A stretch of DNA of 48,481 nucleotides from Glycomyces salinus. GTDB taxonomy: Bacteria; Actinomycetota; Actinomycetes; Mycobacteriales; Micromonosporaceae. The stretch is from the NCBI RefSeq assembly GCF_016428645.1, contig NZ_JAELXW010000076.1, positions 1-48,481 on the forward strand. The letters run 5' to 3'. The position numbers and the translations under genes were made by a program. Under the pieces are notes generated by a model. That model saw only the letters and a program-made list of their open reading frames with translations. It was not told the origin of the DNA and made no database searches. Shown here piece by piece: positions 31,744-39,874 of the stretch. Position 1 is the stretch's first letter, and each line of letters begins with the position of its first letter.

Positions 31744-33255
31744 ATGACAGTGAACATCGCAAGACGACGACTGCTCGCCGCCGGAGCCGGCGGCGCGGTC
31801 TTGCTGGGCACCCCCGGCGTCTCCCATGCCTCCTCCCGGCCCCGGCTCACCCACGGCGTCCAGACCGGGGACGTCACCGAACGCAGCGCCATCATCTGGA
31901 CCCGCGCCGACCGGCACTCCAAGATGGTCGTCGAGGTCTCCGAACGCCCCGACTTCAAGCACGCCAGGACGATCCGCGGCCCACGGCTGAGCGAGAGGGG
32001 CGACTACACCGGCAAGCTCCGCGTACGCGGCCTGGAGCCCGGCGAGCGCTTCTACTACCGCGTCACCGCCGAGGGCGAGCACGACTCCGAGCCGCTGACC
32101 GGCTCGTTCACCACCGCCTCCGATGCGGCCGAGGACATCCGCTTCCAGTGGTCCGGCGACCTCGCCGGCCAGGGCTGGGGCATCAACCCCGACTTCGGCG
32201 GCTTCCGGATCTTCTCGACCATGGCCGAGTCCGAACCGGACTTCTTCGTCAACTCCGGCGACTACTACTACGGCGACGGGCCGCTGTCGGAGACCGTCGA
32301 ACTCCCCGACGGCTCGACCTGGCGCAACGTCGTCACCGACGCGAAGTCCAAGGTCGCCGAGACTCTCGGGGAGTACCGCGGACAGTACAAGTACAACCTG
32401 ACCGACGACAACCTGCGCTCCTACCTGTCCCGGGTGCCCATGGTCAACCAGTGGGACGACCACGAGGTGGTCAACAACTGGTACCCCGGCGAGATCCTCG
32501 ACCTGGACGAGTACACCGAGAAGGACGTCGACGTGCTCGCCGCCCGCGCCCGGCAGGCGTTCGCCGAGTACACCCCGAGCGGCCTCGGCCTCCACGGCGC
32601 GCGCCGCATGTACCGCAGGATCTCCTACGGCCCGCTGCTGGACCTGTTCGTGCTCGACATGCGCACTTACAAGGACATCAACGGCCCGAACGACTCCGAG
32701 GACGGCGGCCTCCTGGGCAGGCGGCAGCTGGCCTGGCTCAAGCGCGAACTGCGGTGCTCCAGGGCCACCTGGAAGATCATCGCCGCCGACCTCCCGATCG
32801 GCCTGGTCGTCCCCGACGGCTCGGCCGCGTTCGAGGGCATCGCCCAGGGCGACGACGGCGAGCCGGCCGGCCGCGAGGCCGAGATCGCCGACCTGCTGTC
32901 CTACGCCAAGCGGCACGAGGTCAAGAACATGGTGTGGCTGACCGCCGACGTCCACTACACCGCCGCCCACCACTACAGCCCTGACCGGGCCGCGTTCCAG
33001 GACTTCGACCCGTTCTGGGAGTTCGTCTCCGGCCCGCTCAACGCTGGCGGCTTCGGACCCAACGCCCTGGAGGGCACCTTCGGCCCCGAAGCGGTCTTCG
33101 TCTCGGCCCCGCCGCAGGCCAACACCTCTCCGGCCGGGGGCTACCAGTTCTTCGGCGAGGTCCACATCGACGCCGAGACCGAGACCTGCGAGGTGGCCCT
33201 GCGCGACATCGACGGCAACACCCTCTTCACCCGACCGATCGAACCGACAGCCTGA
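31744..33255 (+). CDS. phoD: Alkaline phosphatase/phosphodiesterase, PhoD family
   Basis: A 503-residue exported calcium/iron-type phosphatase. The N-terminus ARRRLLAAGAGGAVLLG is a twin-arginine signal, as expected for PhoD. An N-terminal Fn3-like domain (GVQTGDVTERSAIIWTRAD to about residue 125) precedes the phosphatase core. Metal and active-site blocks are WSGDLAGQG, FVNSGDYYYGD, NQWDDHEVVNNWYPGE, FVLDMRTYKD, LTADVHYTAAHHY and WEFVSGPLNAGGFGP. It releases phosphate from phosphomono- and diesters outside the cell. Start choice is uncertain: ATG 31744 is used; GTG 31750 has GGAG at better spacing (8 nt). Family control by PhoP is common, but I see no clear box. Confidence 0.93.
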   Translation: MTVNIARRRLLAAGAGGAVLLGTPGVSHASSRPRLTHGVQTGDVTERSAIIWTRADRHSKMVVEVSERPDFKHARTIRGPRLSERGDYTGKLRVRGLEPGERFYYRVTAEGEHDSEPLTGSFTTASDAAEDIRFQWSGDLAGQGWGINPDFGGFRIFSTMAESEPDFFVNSGDYYYGDGPLSETVELPDGSTWRNVVTDAKSKVAETLGEYRGQYKYNLTDDNLRSYLSRVPMVNQWDDHEVVNNWYPGEILDLDEYTEKDVDVLAARARQAFAEYTPSGLGLHGARRMYRRISYGPLLDLFVLDMRTYKDINGPNDSEDGGLLGRRQLAWLKRELRCSRATWKIIAADLPIGLVVPDGSAAFEGIAQGDDGEPAGREAEIADLLSYAKRHEVKNMVWLTADVHYTAAHHYSPDRAAFQDFDPFWEFVSGPLNAGGFGPNALEGTFGPEAVFVSAPPQANTSPAGGYQFFGEVHIDAETETCEVALRDIDGNTLFTRPIEPTA

Positions 33256-33259
33256 CAGA

Positions 33260-33298
33260 AATCTGAGGCGGGGCCGCGCAGCGGCCCCGCCTCAGATT
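33260..33298. terminator. Bidirectional terminator between phoD and the serine hydrolase
   Basis: A perfect 18-bp stem (33260-33277 with 33281-33298) and 3-nt loop. The arms start AATCTGAGG and end CCTCAGATT, so either strand has a T-containing tail. Confidence 0.85.
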
Positions 33299-33307
33299 CG
33301 GTGGTGT

Positions 33308-34543
33308 TCAGAGTAGTGCGGGTTCCTCGGACGGGAGTTGGTCGGTGAGGGTGGAGGCTTGGCCGGCTTCGAGGTCGTCGATGTCGAGGCCGCACATCGT
33401 GGCCAGGAGGAGCCCGGCGTAGGCGTATTGGAACTCCTCGGGGTCGGCGTAGCCGTGGCGGTCGTCGACGTTCATCGTGAACGTCATGTCGCGGTCCCCG
33501 TCGGGGGAGTGGAACGACAGGGTCTGGTGGCCCAGGCCGCCGCCGTTGTGGCCGATCGACGCCTCGCCTTCGGGGCAGATCTGGTATTCCATGAGCCCCA
33601 GCCCGTACCCGAAGCCGAAGTCGGTGTCGACGAACTCGGACGCCTCGTCCAACTGCTCGGCGGTCAGGAGGGTGCCGTCGAGGTAGGCGTCCCAGAAGTC
33701 GTTGACGTCTTCGGTGGTGGAGATCACCCCGCCCGCGGCCCACAGTTGGCTGTTCGACAGCCGCGTGGTGTCGAACAGCGGATCGTCCTCGTCGCCGGTG
33801 GTCAAGTACGGCACCGGGTTCGGGCCCCAGATCCCCCAGGCGCGTCCGGGAGGCAGGTAGGAGTCCCACATGCCGGCCGGCCAGAAGACTCGCTCTCGCA
33901 GCTCGTGGCGGAGCTTGCTTCCGGTGACCTCCTCGATGAGGAGCCCGAGCGCCATGTAGCCGGTGTTGGAGTACGACCAGTCGGTGCCCGGCTCGAACAG
34001 CTGCGGGTCCTGGGTGCCGATCTCGACCAGTTCCTCGGCGCTGTAGTGCTCGCGGTGGCCGTCGACGACGTCGCTGATGTCGTTGTCGATCAGCGACGGG
34101 TACAGGTAGCCGAAGTACTCGGGCAGGCCGCCGGTGTGGCTCAAGACCTGCCGGATCGTCGGCTCGTCCTCGTAGGGCAGGAGCCCCGGCAGGTGGTCGG
34201 AGATCCGGCCGTCCAGGTCGAGCTCGCCCTCGGCGTCGAGCTGGAACAGGACGGTGGCGACCATCGGCTTGGTGATGCTGGCGATGCGGAACCGATCGTC
34301 CTCGTCGACGTCGAACCAGGGCCACTCGAGGTTGCGGGGCCCGACCGAGTCCGACCAGGACTGGTCGCCGTCCCGGACCTCGGCGATGAGTGAGTATCCG
34401 GTGGCCTCATGGAAATCCTCGAGTTTCTGCTCGAGGAGCGCCTCGTCGAGGCCGGATTCGGAGGGTTCCTGTGCGGTGGCGGTGGCGGGGAGCGCTATGA
34501 GGCTCAAGGCCAGCGCACCCGCGATGGGGAGGTGTCTGCGCAT
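33308..34543 (-). CDS. Secreted serine hydrolase, beta-lactamase/DD-peptidase (S12) family
   Basis: A 411-residue protein with a signal peptide (LPIAGALALSLIALPATATAQ). Active-site motifs of the class C beta-lactamase/DD-carboxypeptidase fold are present: SITK (SxxK nucleophile), YSN in WSYSNTGY, and HNGG in IGHNGGGLGHQ in place of KTG. This pattern is usual for esterases and D-aminopeptidase-like members rather than true beta-lactamases, so antibiotic resistance should not be assumed. ATG 34543 is 6 nt after TAGCGT, and GGAGG is only 1 nt from the ATG, so leaderless translation is likely. It is the last gene of the minus-strand run beginning at mycP but has its own promoter. Confidence 0.9.
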   Translation of the reverse strand: MRRHLPIAGALALSLIALPATATAQEPSESGLDEALLEQKLEDFHEATGYSLIAEVRDGDQSWSDSVGPRNLEWPWFDVDEDDRFRIASITKPMVATVLFQLDAEGELDLDGRISDHLPGLLPYEDEPTIRQVLSHTGGLPEYFGYLYPSLIDNDISDVVDGHREHYSAEELVEIGTQDPQLFEPGTDWSYSNTGYMALGLLIEEVTGSKLRHELRERVFWPAGMWDSYLPPGRAWGIWGPNPVPYLTTGDEDDPLFDTTRLSNSQLWAAGGVISTTEDVNDFWDAYLDGTLLTAEQLDEASEFVDTDFGFGYGLGLMEYQICPEGEASIGHNGGGLGHQTLSFHSPDGDRDMTFTMNVDDRHGYADPEEFQYAYAGLLLATMCGLDIDDLEAGQASTLTDQLPSEEPALL

Positions 34544-34549
34544 GCCTCC

Positions 34550-34555
34550 ACGCTA
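34550..34555 (-). promoter_or_regulatory. Leaderless-type -10 box of the serine hydrolase
   Basis: TAGCGT followed by GGAGGC (6 nt) and ATG 34543. Confidence 0.45.
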
Positions 34556-34647
34556 GGGGCGCGGGGCGCCGCGAACCACACCTGCGAGAGGGATATTCGC
34601 ATCCCCCGATGGAGGGAGCCGCTTCCTCCGTTGGGAGTACTCGGGCG

Positions 34648-35076
34648 CTAACGAAAGAGGCCGCCCCCAGGGGGGGCGGCCTCGAGCCAGGAGAGGAAGC
34701 CGGTGATGGCGGAGTCGGTCATCGCCAACTCGAACTCGCCGCGCGAACTCTTGCATAGCAGGATCGCCACGTCGGGCGGGAAGATCTGGGCCTCGCCGCC
34801 GACCGGCTCGCGCCGCTCGGATACTTCGAGGTCGGTGCGCGCCAAGGTGTACCGGGGCCCCAGCGCGAGGGAGAACATGCGGTACCAGCGCAGCGTGCCG
34901 CTCTCGTAGACCGCGAAGCCGGGGGCCCAGCCGCGGCCGGGCATGCGCCGGGAGATCCTGGCGGCCATGGCCACCGAGCCGTAGCGCGACAGCGCCGAGC
35001 GCCGCACGTAGGCGAGGAGCAGGAACACCGCGACTGCCACCGCCAGAGCGGCGACGACGAGCAGTGCCTCCACCAT
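34648..35076 (-). CDS. DUF2550 membrane protein
   Basis: A 142-residue protein with one N-terminal transmembrane helix (EALLVVAALAVAVAVFLLLAYV) and a cytoplasmic domain with RRMPGRGWAPGFAVYESGTLRWYRMFSLALGPRYTL split by short loops. I recognise it as the DUF2550 family, which sits after atpC in many actinomycetes. Function is not known. ATG 35076 lies 2 nt after the atpC stop codon, so coupling is likely. The 3' end of the gene, which encodes AAPPGGGLF, contains a complete terminator hairpin with the stop codon lying beyond it. Confidence 0.88.
   Translation of the reverse strand: MVEALLVVAALAVAVAVFLLLAYVRRSALSRYGSVAMAARISRRMPGRGWAPGFAVYESGTLRWYRMFSLALGPRYTLARTDLEVSERREPVGGEAQIFPPDVAILLCKSSRGEFELAMTDSAITGFLSWLEAAPPGGGLFR
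34651..34683 (-). terminator. Terminator hairpin inside the 3' coding end of the DUF2550 gene
   Basis: Minus strand: perfect 12-bp stem GAGGCCGCCCCC / GGGGGCGGCCTC (34683-34672 with 34668-34657), CCT loop, then TTTCGTTAG. The T-tail contains the last codons, and the stop is TAG at 34650-34648. Confidence 0.75.
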
Positions 35077-35078
35077 GG

Positions 35079-35360
35079 TCAGGCCGCGGTGGGCTCGACA
35101 GCCTCGGCGGTCTCGGCCAGGACCGTGACGCCGTCGGTGGTCACCGAGAGGAATCCGCCATCGATCCGCCAGGCCCGCTCCGGCTCGCCGTCGGCCTGCA
35201 CGCGGACGACGCTGCCGACCTGGAGCTCGCCGAGCATCGGCTGGTGACCGGGGAGAACTCCGAGTTCCCCTTCGGTGGTGCGGGCGTAGACCGCGGTCGC
35301 GTCGCCGGTCCACACCTTCGACTCGACGGCTACGACCTCTACGTTCAGTTGCCCTGCCAC
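35079..35360 (-). CDS. atpC: ATP synthase epsilon subunit, short form, detached from the atp operon
   Basis: A 93-residue epsilon subunit of F1. It has the complete N-terminal beta-sandwich: LNVEVVAVESKVWTGDATAVYARTTEGELGVLPGHQPML and WRIDGGFLSVTTDGVTVLAE. It stops at PTAA, before the C-terminal helical hairpin found in most epsilon subunits (about 120-130 residues). That hairpin inhibits ATP hydrolysis, so this form lacks that control or the organism regulates F1 otherwise. GTG 35360 has AAGGAG 5 nt upstream. No atpD or other subunit gene precedes it: crp lies upstream across 204 bp. A TAGACT box at 35400-35405 is a candidate promoter. Confidence 0.9.
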   Translation of the reverse strand: MAGQLNVEVVAVESKVWTGDATAVYARTTEGELGVLPGHQPMLGELQVGSVVRVQADGEPERAWRIDGGFLSVTTDGVTVLAETAEAVEPTAA

Positions 35361-35399
35361 TGGCGCTCCTTACAGCAGATTCCGAGGTTGGTTAACGGA

Positions 35400-35405
35400 A
35401 GTCTA
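35400..35405 (-). promoter_or_regulatory. Candidate -10 box of atpC
   Basis: TAGACT on the minus strand, 39 nt before GTG 35360. The same hexamer is the best -10 for crp. No clear -35. Confidence 0.35.
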
Positions 35406-35515
35406 GACGCACGAGCGCGACTCGTCGAATCCGCCGTCGCCTCCGAGCCGCCCGGTGAGGCCGGTTCACGGCTCGGCGGCGGGGAACCGGACCCGAATAT
35501 CACCCGTAGAGATGA

Positions 35516-35547
35516 GGCGACCCCCGGCCGAACGGCCGGGGGTCGCC
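35516..35547 (-). terminator. Terminator after crp
   Basis: A perfect 15-bp stem GGCGACCCCCGGCCG / CGGCCGGGGGTCGCC with an AA centre, 17 bp after the crp stop. The tail (minus strand TCATCTCTA) is only weakly T-rich. Confidence 0.8.
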
Positions 35548-35564
35548 ACTGGATCGTCCGGGCC

Positions 35565-36242
35565 TCAGACGCGGGCGCGGCGCGCCAGGCGCTCGGGGTC
35601 CATGATGATGACGCTCTTGCCGTCCAGGCGCAGCCAACCGCGTCCGGCGAAGTCGGCCAGGGCCTTGTTGACCGTCTCGCGGGAGGCGCCGACGAGCTGC
35701 GCCAGCTCCTCCTGGGTCAGGTCGTGAGTGACGCGCAGCACGCCGCCGTCGCGGGTGCCGAAGCGGCTCGCCATGTGCAGCAGGGCCTTCGCGACGCGGC
35801 CGGGCACGTCGGTGAAGATCAGGTCCGCCATGGAGTCGTTGGTGCGGCGCAGACGGCGGGCGACGACCCGCAGCAGCTGCTCGGCGATCTCGGGCCGGTT
35901 CGCCAGCCACGGACGCAGCGCGGTCTTGGACAGCCGAGCCAGCCGGGTGTCGGTCAGTGCGGTGGCGGTGGCGGTGCGCGGGCCCGGGTCGAACAGGGCC
36001 AGCTCGCCGACCATGTCGGAGGGGCCCATGACCGCGATCAGGTTCTGGCGGCCGTCGGCGGAGCGGCGCCCGAGCTTCACCTTCCCGGACATGACGATGT
36101 AGAGACTGTCGCCCGGCTCGTTCTCGGTGAAGACGGTCTGGCCCTTGTTGACGTCGATGTACTCCATCTCTTTGATGAGCGACTCGACAGCTTCGGGGTC
36201 GACGCCCTTGAACAGCGCGGCCCTGGCCAATACATCTTCCAT
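35565..36242 (-). CDS. crp: Crp/Fnr-family cAMP-responsive regulator
   Basis: A 225-residue global regulator. The N-terminal cyclic nucleotide domain has the phosphate-binding cassette [21 protein letters not shown] dimer helix and the C-terminal winged helix follow, with [32 protein letters not shown]. It is nearly identical in key blocks to Streptomyces Crp and corynebacterial GlxR, which bind TGTGA-N6-TCACA sites. ATG 36242 is preferred over GTG 36254 because AAAGG lies about 9 nt upstream and the homologues start with M-D/E-D-V-L. It lies downstream of marP on the same strand; in M. tuberculosis crp lies upstream of nth. Confidence 0.96.
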   Translation of the reverse strand: MEDVLARAALFKGVDPEAVESLIKEMEYIDVNKGQTVFTENEPGDSLYIVMSGKVKLGRRSADGRQNLIAVMGPSDMVGELALFDPGPRTATATALTDTRLARLSKTALRPWLANRPEIAEQLLRVVARRLRRTNDSMADLIFTDVPGRVAKALLHMASRFGTRDGGVLRVTHDLTQEELAQLVGASRETVNKALADFAGRGWLRLDGKSVIIMDPERLARRARV

Positions 36243-36286
36243 GTCCGTTCGCACCTTTCTTCAACGCACCGCTAGTGCAAGTACTG

Positions 36287-36292
36287 AGTCTA
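36287..36292 (-). promoter_or_regulatory. Candidate -10 box of crp
   Basis: TAGACT, 44 nt before ATG 36242. The rest of the 36243-36578 gap holds a small palindrome CATTCG-TC-CGAATG (36363-36376) and the marP-side hairpins. I found no TGTGA-N6-TCACA site. Confidence 0.35.
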
Positions 36293-36526
36293 TGCCTCTT
36301 GTCCGCATTGCGGGAGCGAGACCCCCGTAAATCCACATGCGCACTGTCGGCGCCGATATCGACATTCGTCCGAATGAATGCGCCAGCGCAGTTCCGGGCA
36401 TCACACAGTGAGCGGCGGTACGGCAAGCGAGCAGGGGTTTCACCCGAAAATCGCAGTTTCGACCGGCGGCGACCGCTACAGCCTACCGCTTATGTGACGC
36501 CACGCCCAGCCTTGAGCTGCCGAACC

Positions 36527-36563
36527 GTCCGGATTCGCCCCCGGACGAGCGTGATTCGCTCGT
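36527..36563 (-). terminator. Overlapping hairpins after marP
   Basis: ACGAGCG-TGATT-CGCTCGT (36545-36563) and GTCCGG-N8-CCGGAC (36527-36546) share two bases and are mutually exclusive. They are 16-50 bp after the marP stop; no T-run. Confidence 0.45.
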
Positions 36564-36578
36564 GCGGTGTGCTCACGA

Positions 36579-37790
36579 TTACGTGCAAGAACCGGTGCCG
36601 ACCGGCTCTGTTGCATTCCTTCCCTCATCCAGCGACTCGGACGCCTCGGCCATCGTCAGCGCGTATCCGGTCTCGGGATCGTCGACCGCGGCAGCGAAGA
36701 TGACCCCGAAGACCTCCCCGTCCGAAGTGAGGATGGGGCCGCCGGAGTTCCCGCCGATGATCTGCGCGTACAGCTGGTAGACCTCGCGGGTGACCGTGCC
36801 GGAGTCGTAGATGTCCGGGCCCGAGACGACCCGCGACTCGCGGATGCGCGCGGCCGTCGGCGTGTACCCGCCGCCGCCCGGGTAGCCCAGGACGATCCCG
36901 TCGTCGCCGGATTCGGCCACCGAGTCGGTCAGCGGCAGCGCCGGGGCGTCGAGGCCGTCGACGCGCAGCACCGACATGTCGACCTCGGAGTCGAACACCA
37001 CCACCTCGGCCTCGAGCAGCGACCCGCCGGACTCGACCAGGACCTCGTCGGTCCCGGCCACCACGTGGGCGTTGGTCGCCACCAGGTCGTCGCCGAACAC
37101 GAAGCCCGAGCCCTGGATCTGCCGGTCGCACTCGGGGGCGCGGCCGTGGATCTTCAGCACCGACGCCTGGGAGTTCACCACCACCTGGGAGGCGGCCAGC
37201 TCGGGGTCGGGCGGGTCGACCGGGCGCACCGGGGTCGGGTCGATCCCGGAGAACACGTCGGGGAACTCCGAGGTGCTCAGCGAGTCGCGCATCGAGTCGT
37301 AGACGCCCCGGACCGCTTCGGGCATGTTCTCGTCGATGGTGCCCACCAGGCTCGAGTGGCGCACGGCACTGGCGACCGCGTGCATCCCCGAGCTCGCCAG
37401 CGGCGCGGCGGCCATCCAGGTCACCAGCAGCACGGCCAGCACCGACACTATGGGCCCGGCCAGGTGGTCCAGGCGCCGCCCGTTCCGGGTCCGAAGGCGC
37501 CTGCGCAGCTTGAAGCCGAGGGCGGTGAACAGGGCCTGGCCGCTGAGCGCGAGGGTGAACACGACCACGAGCGCGGCGACGAGCTTGGCGAGCGGGTCGG
37601 AGTACAGGTCGGCTGCGAACGGCGCGAGCTGGACTCCGGCCAGGGCGCCGCCGAGGAAGCCCATGAAGGTGGCCGCCGAGATGATGAAGCCCTGCCGGTA
37701 GCCGTTGATGGCGAACAGGAGCGCGAGCAGAACGATGATCACGTCGACCAGCAGGCCGCCGCCGGTCGTCGACAGCACCTCGTTCTCCAT
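36579..37790 (-). CDS. marP: Membrane serine protease MarP (CvpA-like membrane domain + trypsin-like protease)
   Basis: A 403-residue protein. Four N-terminal helices (about residues 10-130, CvpA/colicin V-type) anchor a periplasmic chymotrypsin-like protease. The catalytic triad is visible as His in ATNAHVVAG, Asp in SEVDMSVLRV and Ser in IGGNSGGPIL. Two cysteines, in PECDRQ before the protease and in the last residues GSCT, match the disulfide pair of mycobacterial MarP, which resists acid and oxidative stress by processing wall hydrolases. ATG 37790 follows GGGAGG by 3 nt; a GTG one codon earlier is possible. It belongs to the conserved nth-thioredoxin-Nudix-marP cluster. Confidence 0.93.
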   Translation of the reverse strand: MENEVLSTTGGGLLVDVIIVLLALLFAINGYRQGFIISAATFMGFLGGALAGVQLAPFAADLYSDPLAKLVAALVVVFTLALSGQALFTALGFKLRRRLRTRNGRRLDHLAGPIVSVLAVLLVTWMAAAPLASSGMHAVASAVRHSSLVGTIDENMPEAVRGVYDSMRDSLSTSEFPDVFSGIDPTPVRPVDPPDPELAASQVVVNSQASVLKIHGRAPECDRQIQGSGFVFGDDLVATNAHVVAGTDEVLVESGGSLLEAEVVVFDSEVDMSVLRVDGLDAPALPLTDSVAESGDDGIVLGYPGGGGYTPTAARIRESRVVSGPDIYDSGTVTREVYQLYAQIIGGNSGGPILTSDGEVFGVIFAAAVDDPETGYALTMAEASESLDEGRNATEPVGTGSCT

Positions 37791-37844
37791 CACCCTCCCT
37801 GGTTCGGGCCGAGCCTAATCCAAGCCGTCGAGGGGCGGGCCCGC

Positions 37845-38519
37845 CTACCGCGGGTCGAGCCGCATCATGCGGCCAGTGTTCCACGGCCTTGCCCAGTGGC
37901 CCAAGTCGAGGAGCCACGACAGTACCCCGGCGGTGAATCCCCAGATCAGCGGCACGCCGGGCACGGTGAAGCCGGGCCCGGTCCGGCCCGACGGGTAGCG
38001 CACCGATCCCCGGTTCGCCGGGTCGGCGAGCTCGGCGATCGGCACCTGGTGGGCCGCGGCGACCTCGCCGTGGTCGACCGGGTCGACCGGGTGCGGCTCC
38101 GTCCACAGCGCCAGCACGGGAGTGACCGCGAAGCCGGAGACGGGGATCCACACCGGAGGGAGCGTGCCGCCGACGGCGACGGTCGACGTTTCGACCCCCA
38201 GCTCCTCGGCGGCCTCGCGCAGCGCGGTCGCGGCGGCGTCGGCGTCGCTGGGCTCGGTCGCGCCGCCGGGGAAGGCGATCTCGCCGGGGTGGTGGCGCAG
38301 CCCGCCGGCGCGCTCCTGGAGCAGCACGGACGGGCCGGGCCCGCTCTCCCGCAGCAGGACCAGGACGCCGGCGGTGCGGGCGTCGTCGTCGGGGGAGTAC
38401 AGCAGCGCCGCGTCGCGGGCCGGCGCCGAGACCCGCTCGCCGGTCTCGGCGCGGGAGCTCTCCAGCAGCGGGCCCCACCACGGCGGTGCGGCGGCCTCCG
38501 GACTCGGTTCGGCGGTCAT
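37845..38519 (-). CDS. Nudix hydrolase, CoA pyrophosphatase type
   Basis: A 224-residue Nudix protein. The box GGATEPSDADAAATALREAAEELGV and the preceding LLQERAGGLRHHPGEIAFPGG together form the NUDT7/8-like CoA-diphosphatase signature, split here for brevity. Such enzymes cleave CoA or oxidised CoA to phosphopantetheine and 3',5'-ADP. The C-terminal PGVPLIWGFTAGVLSWLL is also typical. ATG 38519 overlaps the stop of the thioredoxin gene (ATGA), so it is translationally coupled. marP starts 54 bp downstream. Same position as Rv3672c in M. tuberculosis. Confidence 0.93.
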   Translation of the reverse strand: MTAEPSPEAAAPPWWGPLLESSRAETGERVSAPARDAALLYSPDDDARTAGVLVLLRESGPGPSVLLQERAGGLRHHPGEIAFPGGATEPSDADAAATALREAAEELGVETSTVAVGGTLPPVWIPVSGFAVTPVLALWTEPHPVDPVDHGEVAAAHQVPIAELADPANRGSVRYPSGRTGPGFTVPGVPLIWGFTAGVLSWLLDLGHWARPWNTGRMMRLDPR

Positions 38520-39085
38520 TCCAGGTCCAGTCCGAAGGCCGATTCGGCGGTCTCCGTCAGGCTCTCGGTGGTGACCCCGGGCTCGTTGACGACCTCGGCC
38601 ACGGTCCCGTCCGGGTCCACGAACGCGATCCCCGGCAGGCCGGGGACGCCGAAGGCGGTGCGGAGCTCCTCGTCGGCGTCGAACACCGACGGGAAGGTGA
38701 AGTCGAACTCCTCGGCGAACCACCGGCCCTTCTCCCGGGTGTCGGCGGTGTCGACGCCGAGGACGTCGATCCGGTCGCCGAAGGCGCGGTAGAACGCCTC
38801 GATCTCGGGGGCCTCCTCGAGGCACGGCTGGCACCAGCTGGCCCACAGGGTGACCACCAGCGGCCGGTCGCCGACGCCGACGGCCGTCTCTGAGCCCTCG
38901 CCCAGGCACGGCAGGGTCAGCTCGCCGACGCCGTCGATCGGGTTCGGACCGGATTCGCACCCGACCGACCACGTCGGCTGGGGGTCCTGGTCGGGGATCA
39001 GCTCCCGGTCGCCCTCGTCGCCGGGCTCAGAGCATCCGGCGACCGCGAGCAGGGCCGCGGCCGCGGCGGCGAGGAGGCGCCTCAT
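38516..39085 (-). CDS. Thioredoxin-fold (TlpA/ResA-like) lipoprotein
   Basis: A 189-residue exported thiol-disulfide protein. The signal peptide ends in the lipobox AVAGC (Cys18), so it is membrane-anchored on the outer face. The TlpA-like fold carries the redox motif WCQPC in [17 protein letters not shown] and the cis-proline region [15 protein letters not shown]. Two further cysteines (GCES and LPCLGEG) precede the domain. Likely roles are reduction of exported disulfides or cytochrome c maturation; the partner is unknown. ATG 39085 overlaps the nth stop codon. Equivalent to Rv3673c by position. Confidence 0.93.
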   Translation of the reverse strand: MRRLLAAAAAALLAVAGCSEPGDEGDRELIPDQDPQPTWSVGCESGPNPIDGVGELTLPCLGEGSETAVGVGDRPLVVTLWASWCQPCLEEAPEIEAFYRAFGDRIDVLGVDTADTREKGRWFAEEFDFTFPSVFDADEELRTAFGVPGLPGIAFVDPDGTVAEVVNEPGVTTESLTETAESAFGLDLE

Positions 39086-39846
39086 GCGGCGTCCTCGATT
39101 CCGGCCAGGGCCGCGAGCCGCGCCCGCTCGGCGTCCGAGCCGCGCAGCTGCGCGAGCGCGGCGGCCGGCTCGGTCGGGCCCTCGCCGTAGGAGGGGCACT
39201 GCGCGGCGAGGGTGCAGGCGCCGCAGGCGGGCTTGCGGGCGTTGCACACCCGCCTGCCGTGGAAGATGATCCGGTGGGAGAACATGGTCCACTCGCGCTC
39301 GTCGATGAGTTCGGCGAGCTGGAATTCGAGCTTGACCGGGTCCTTGCCCTCGGTCAGACCGAGGCGGCCGGTCAGCCGGATCATGTGGGTGTCGACGGTC
39401 AGGCCCGGGACGCCGAAGGCGTTGCCGCGGATGACGTTGGCGGTCTTGCGTCCGACCCCGGGGAGTTTGACCAGCTCCTCCATCCGCTGGGGGAGCCGGC
39501 CGCCGTGGCGGTCGACCAGTGCCTTGCCGAGGCCGATGATCGACTTGGTCTTGTTGCGGTAGAACCCGGTGGGGCGGATGATCCGCTCGACGTCCTCGGG
39601 GTCGGCCGCGGCGTAGTCGGCGGCGGTCCGGTACTTCTCGAACAGCGCCGGGGTGGTCAGGTTGACGCGCACGTCGGTGCACTGGGCCGACAAGATCGTG
39701 GCCACGGCCAACTCGAGGGGGTTCGCGTAGTCCAGCTCGCAGCGGGCATCGGGGTGGGCCGCGGCGAGGAGCCGGTCGATGACGCGGGCGCGGCGCTTCT
39801 TGGCCAGGTCGGTCTCGGTGCCATCTTGGCGAAGCTTGCGAGCCAT
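39082..39846 (-). CDS. nth: Endonuclease III
   Basis: A 254-residue bifunctional DNA glycosylase/AP lyase that removes oxidised pyrimidines. The helix-hairpin-helix [12 protein letters not shown] is followed by the catalytic Asp in TVDTHMIRL. The catalytic Lys lies in the preceding ELVKLPG stretch. The 4Fe-4S loop has Cys-x6-Cys-x2-Cys-x5-Cys in [19 protein letters not shown] 35-residue Ala-rich tail extends beyond the usual end. ATG 39846 has AGGA 7 nt upstream. It is the first gene of the nth-thioredoxin-Nudix-marP run and lies 28 bp after mycP on the same strand. Confidence 0.96.
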   Translation of the reverse strand: MARKLRQDGTETDLAKKRRARVIDRLLAAAHPDARCELDYANPLELAVATILSAQCTDVRVNLTTPALFEKYRTAADYAAADPEDVERIIRPTGFYRNKTKSIIGLGKALVDRHGGRLPQRMEELVKLPGVGRKTANVIRGNAFGVPGLTVDTHMIRLTGRLGLTEGKDPVKLEFQLAELIDEREWTMFSHRIIFHGRRVCNARKPACGACTLAAQCPSYGEGPTEPAAALAQLRGSDAERARLAALAGIEDAA

Positions 39847-39874
39847 AAATTTGTCCTGCGGGCGTCGGCGGCGG

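Noticed and set aside
33308-34543. True beta-lactamase or resistance gene
   Set aside because: The third motif is HNGG rather than KTG, and many such proteins are esterases or peptidases. No resistance context.
36243-36578. Crp autoregulatory site (TGTGA-N6-TCACA) upstream of crp
   Set aside because: Only partial matches such as TCACACAGTGA, with wrong arm orientation or spacing, were found.
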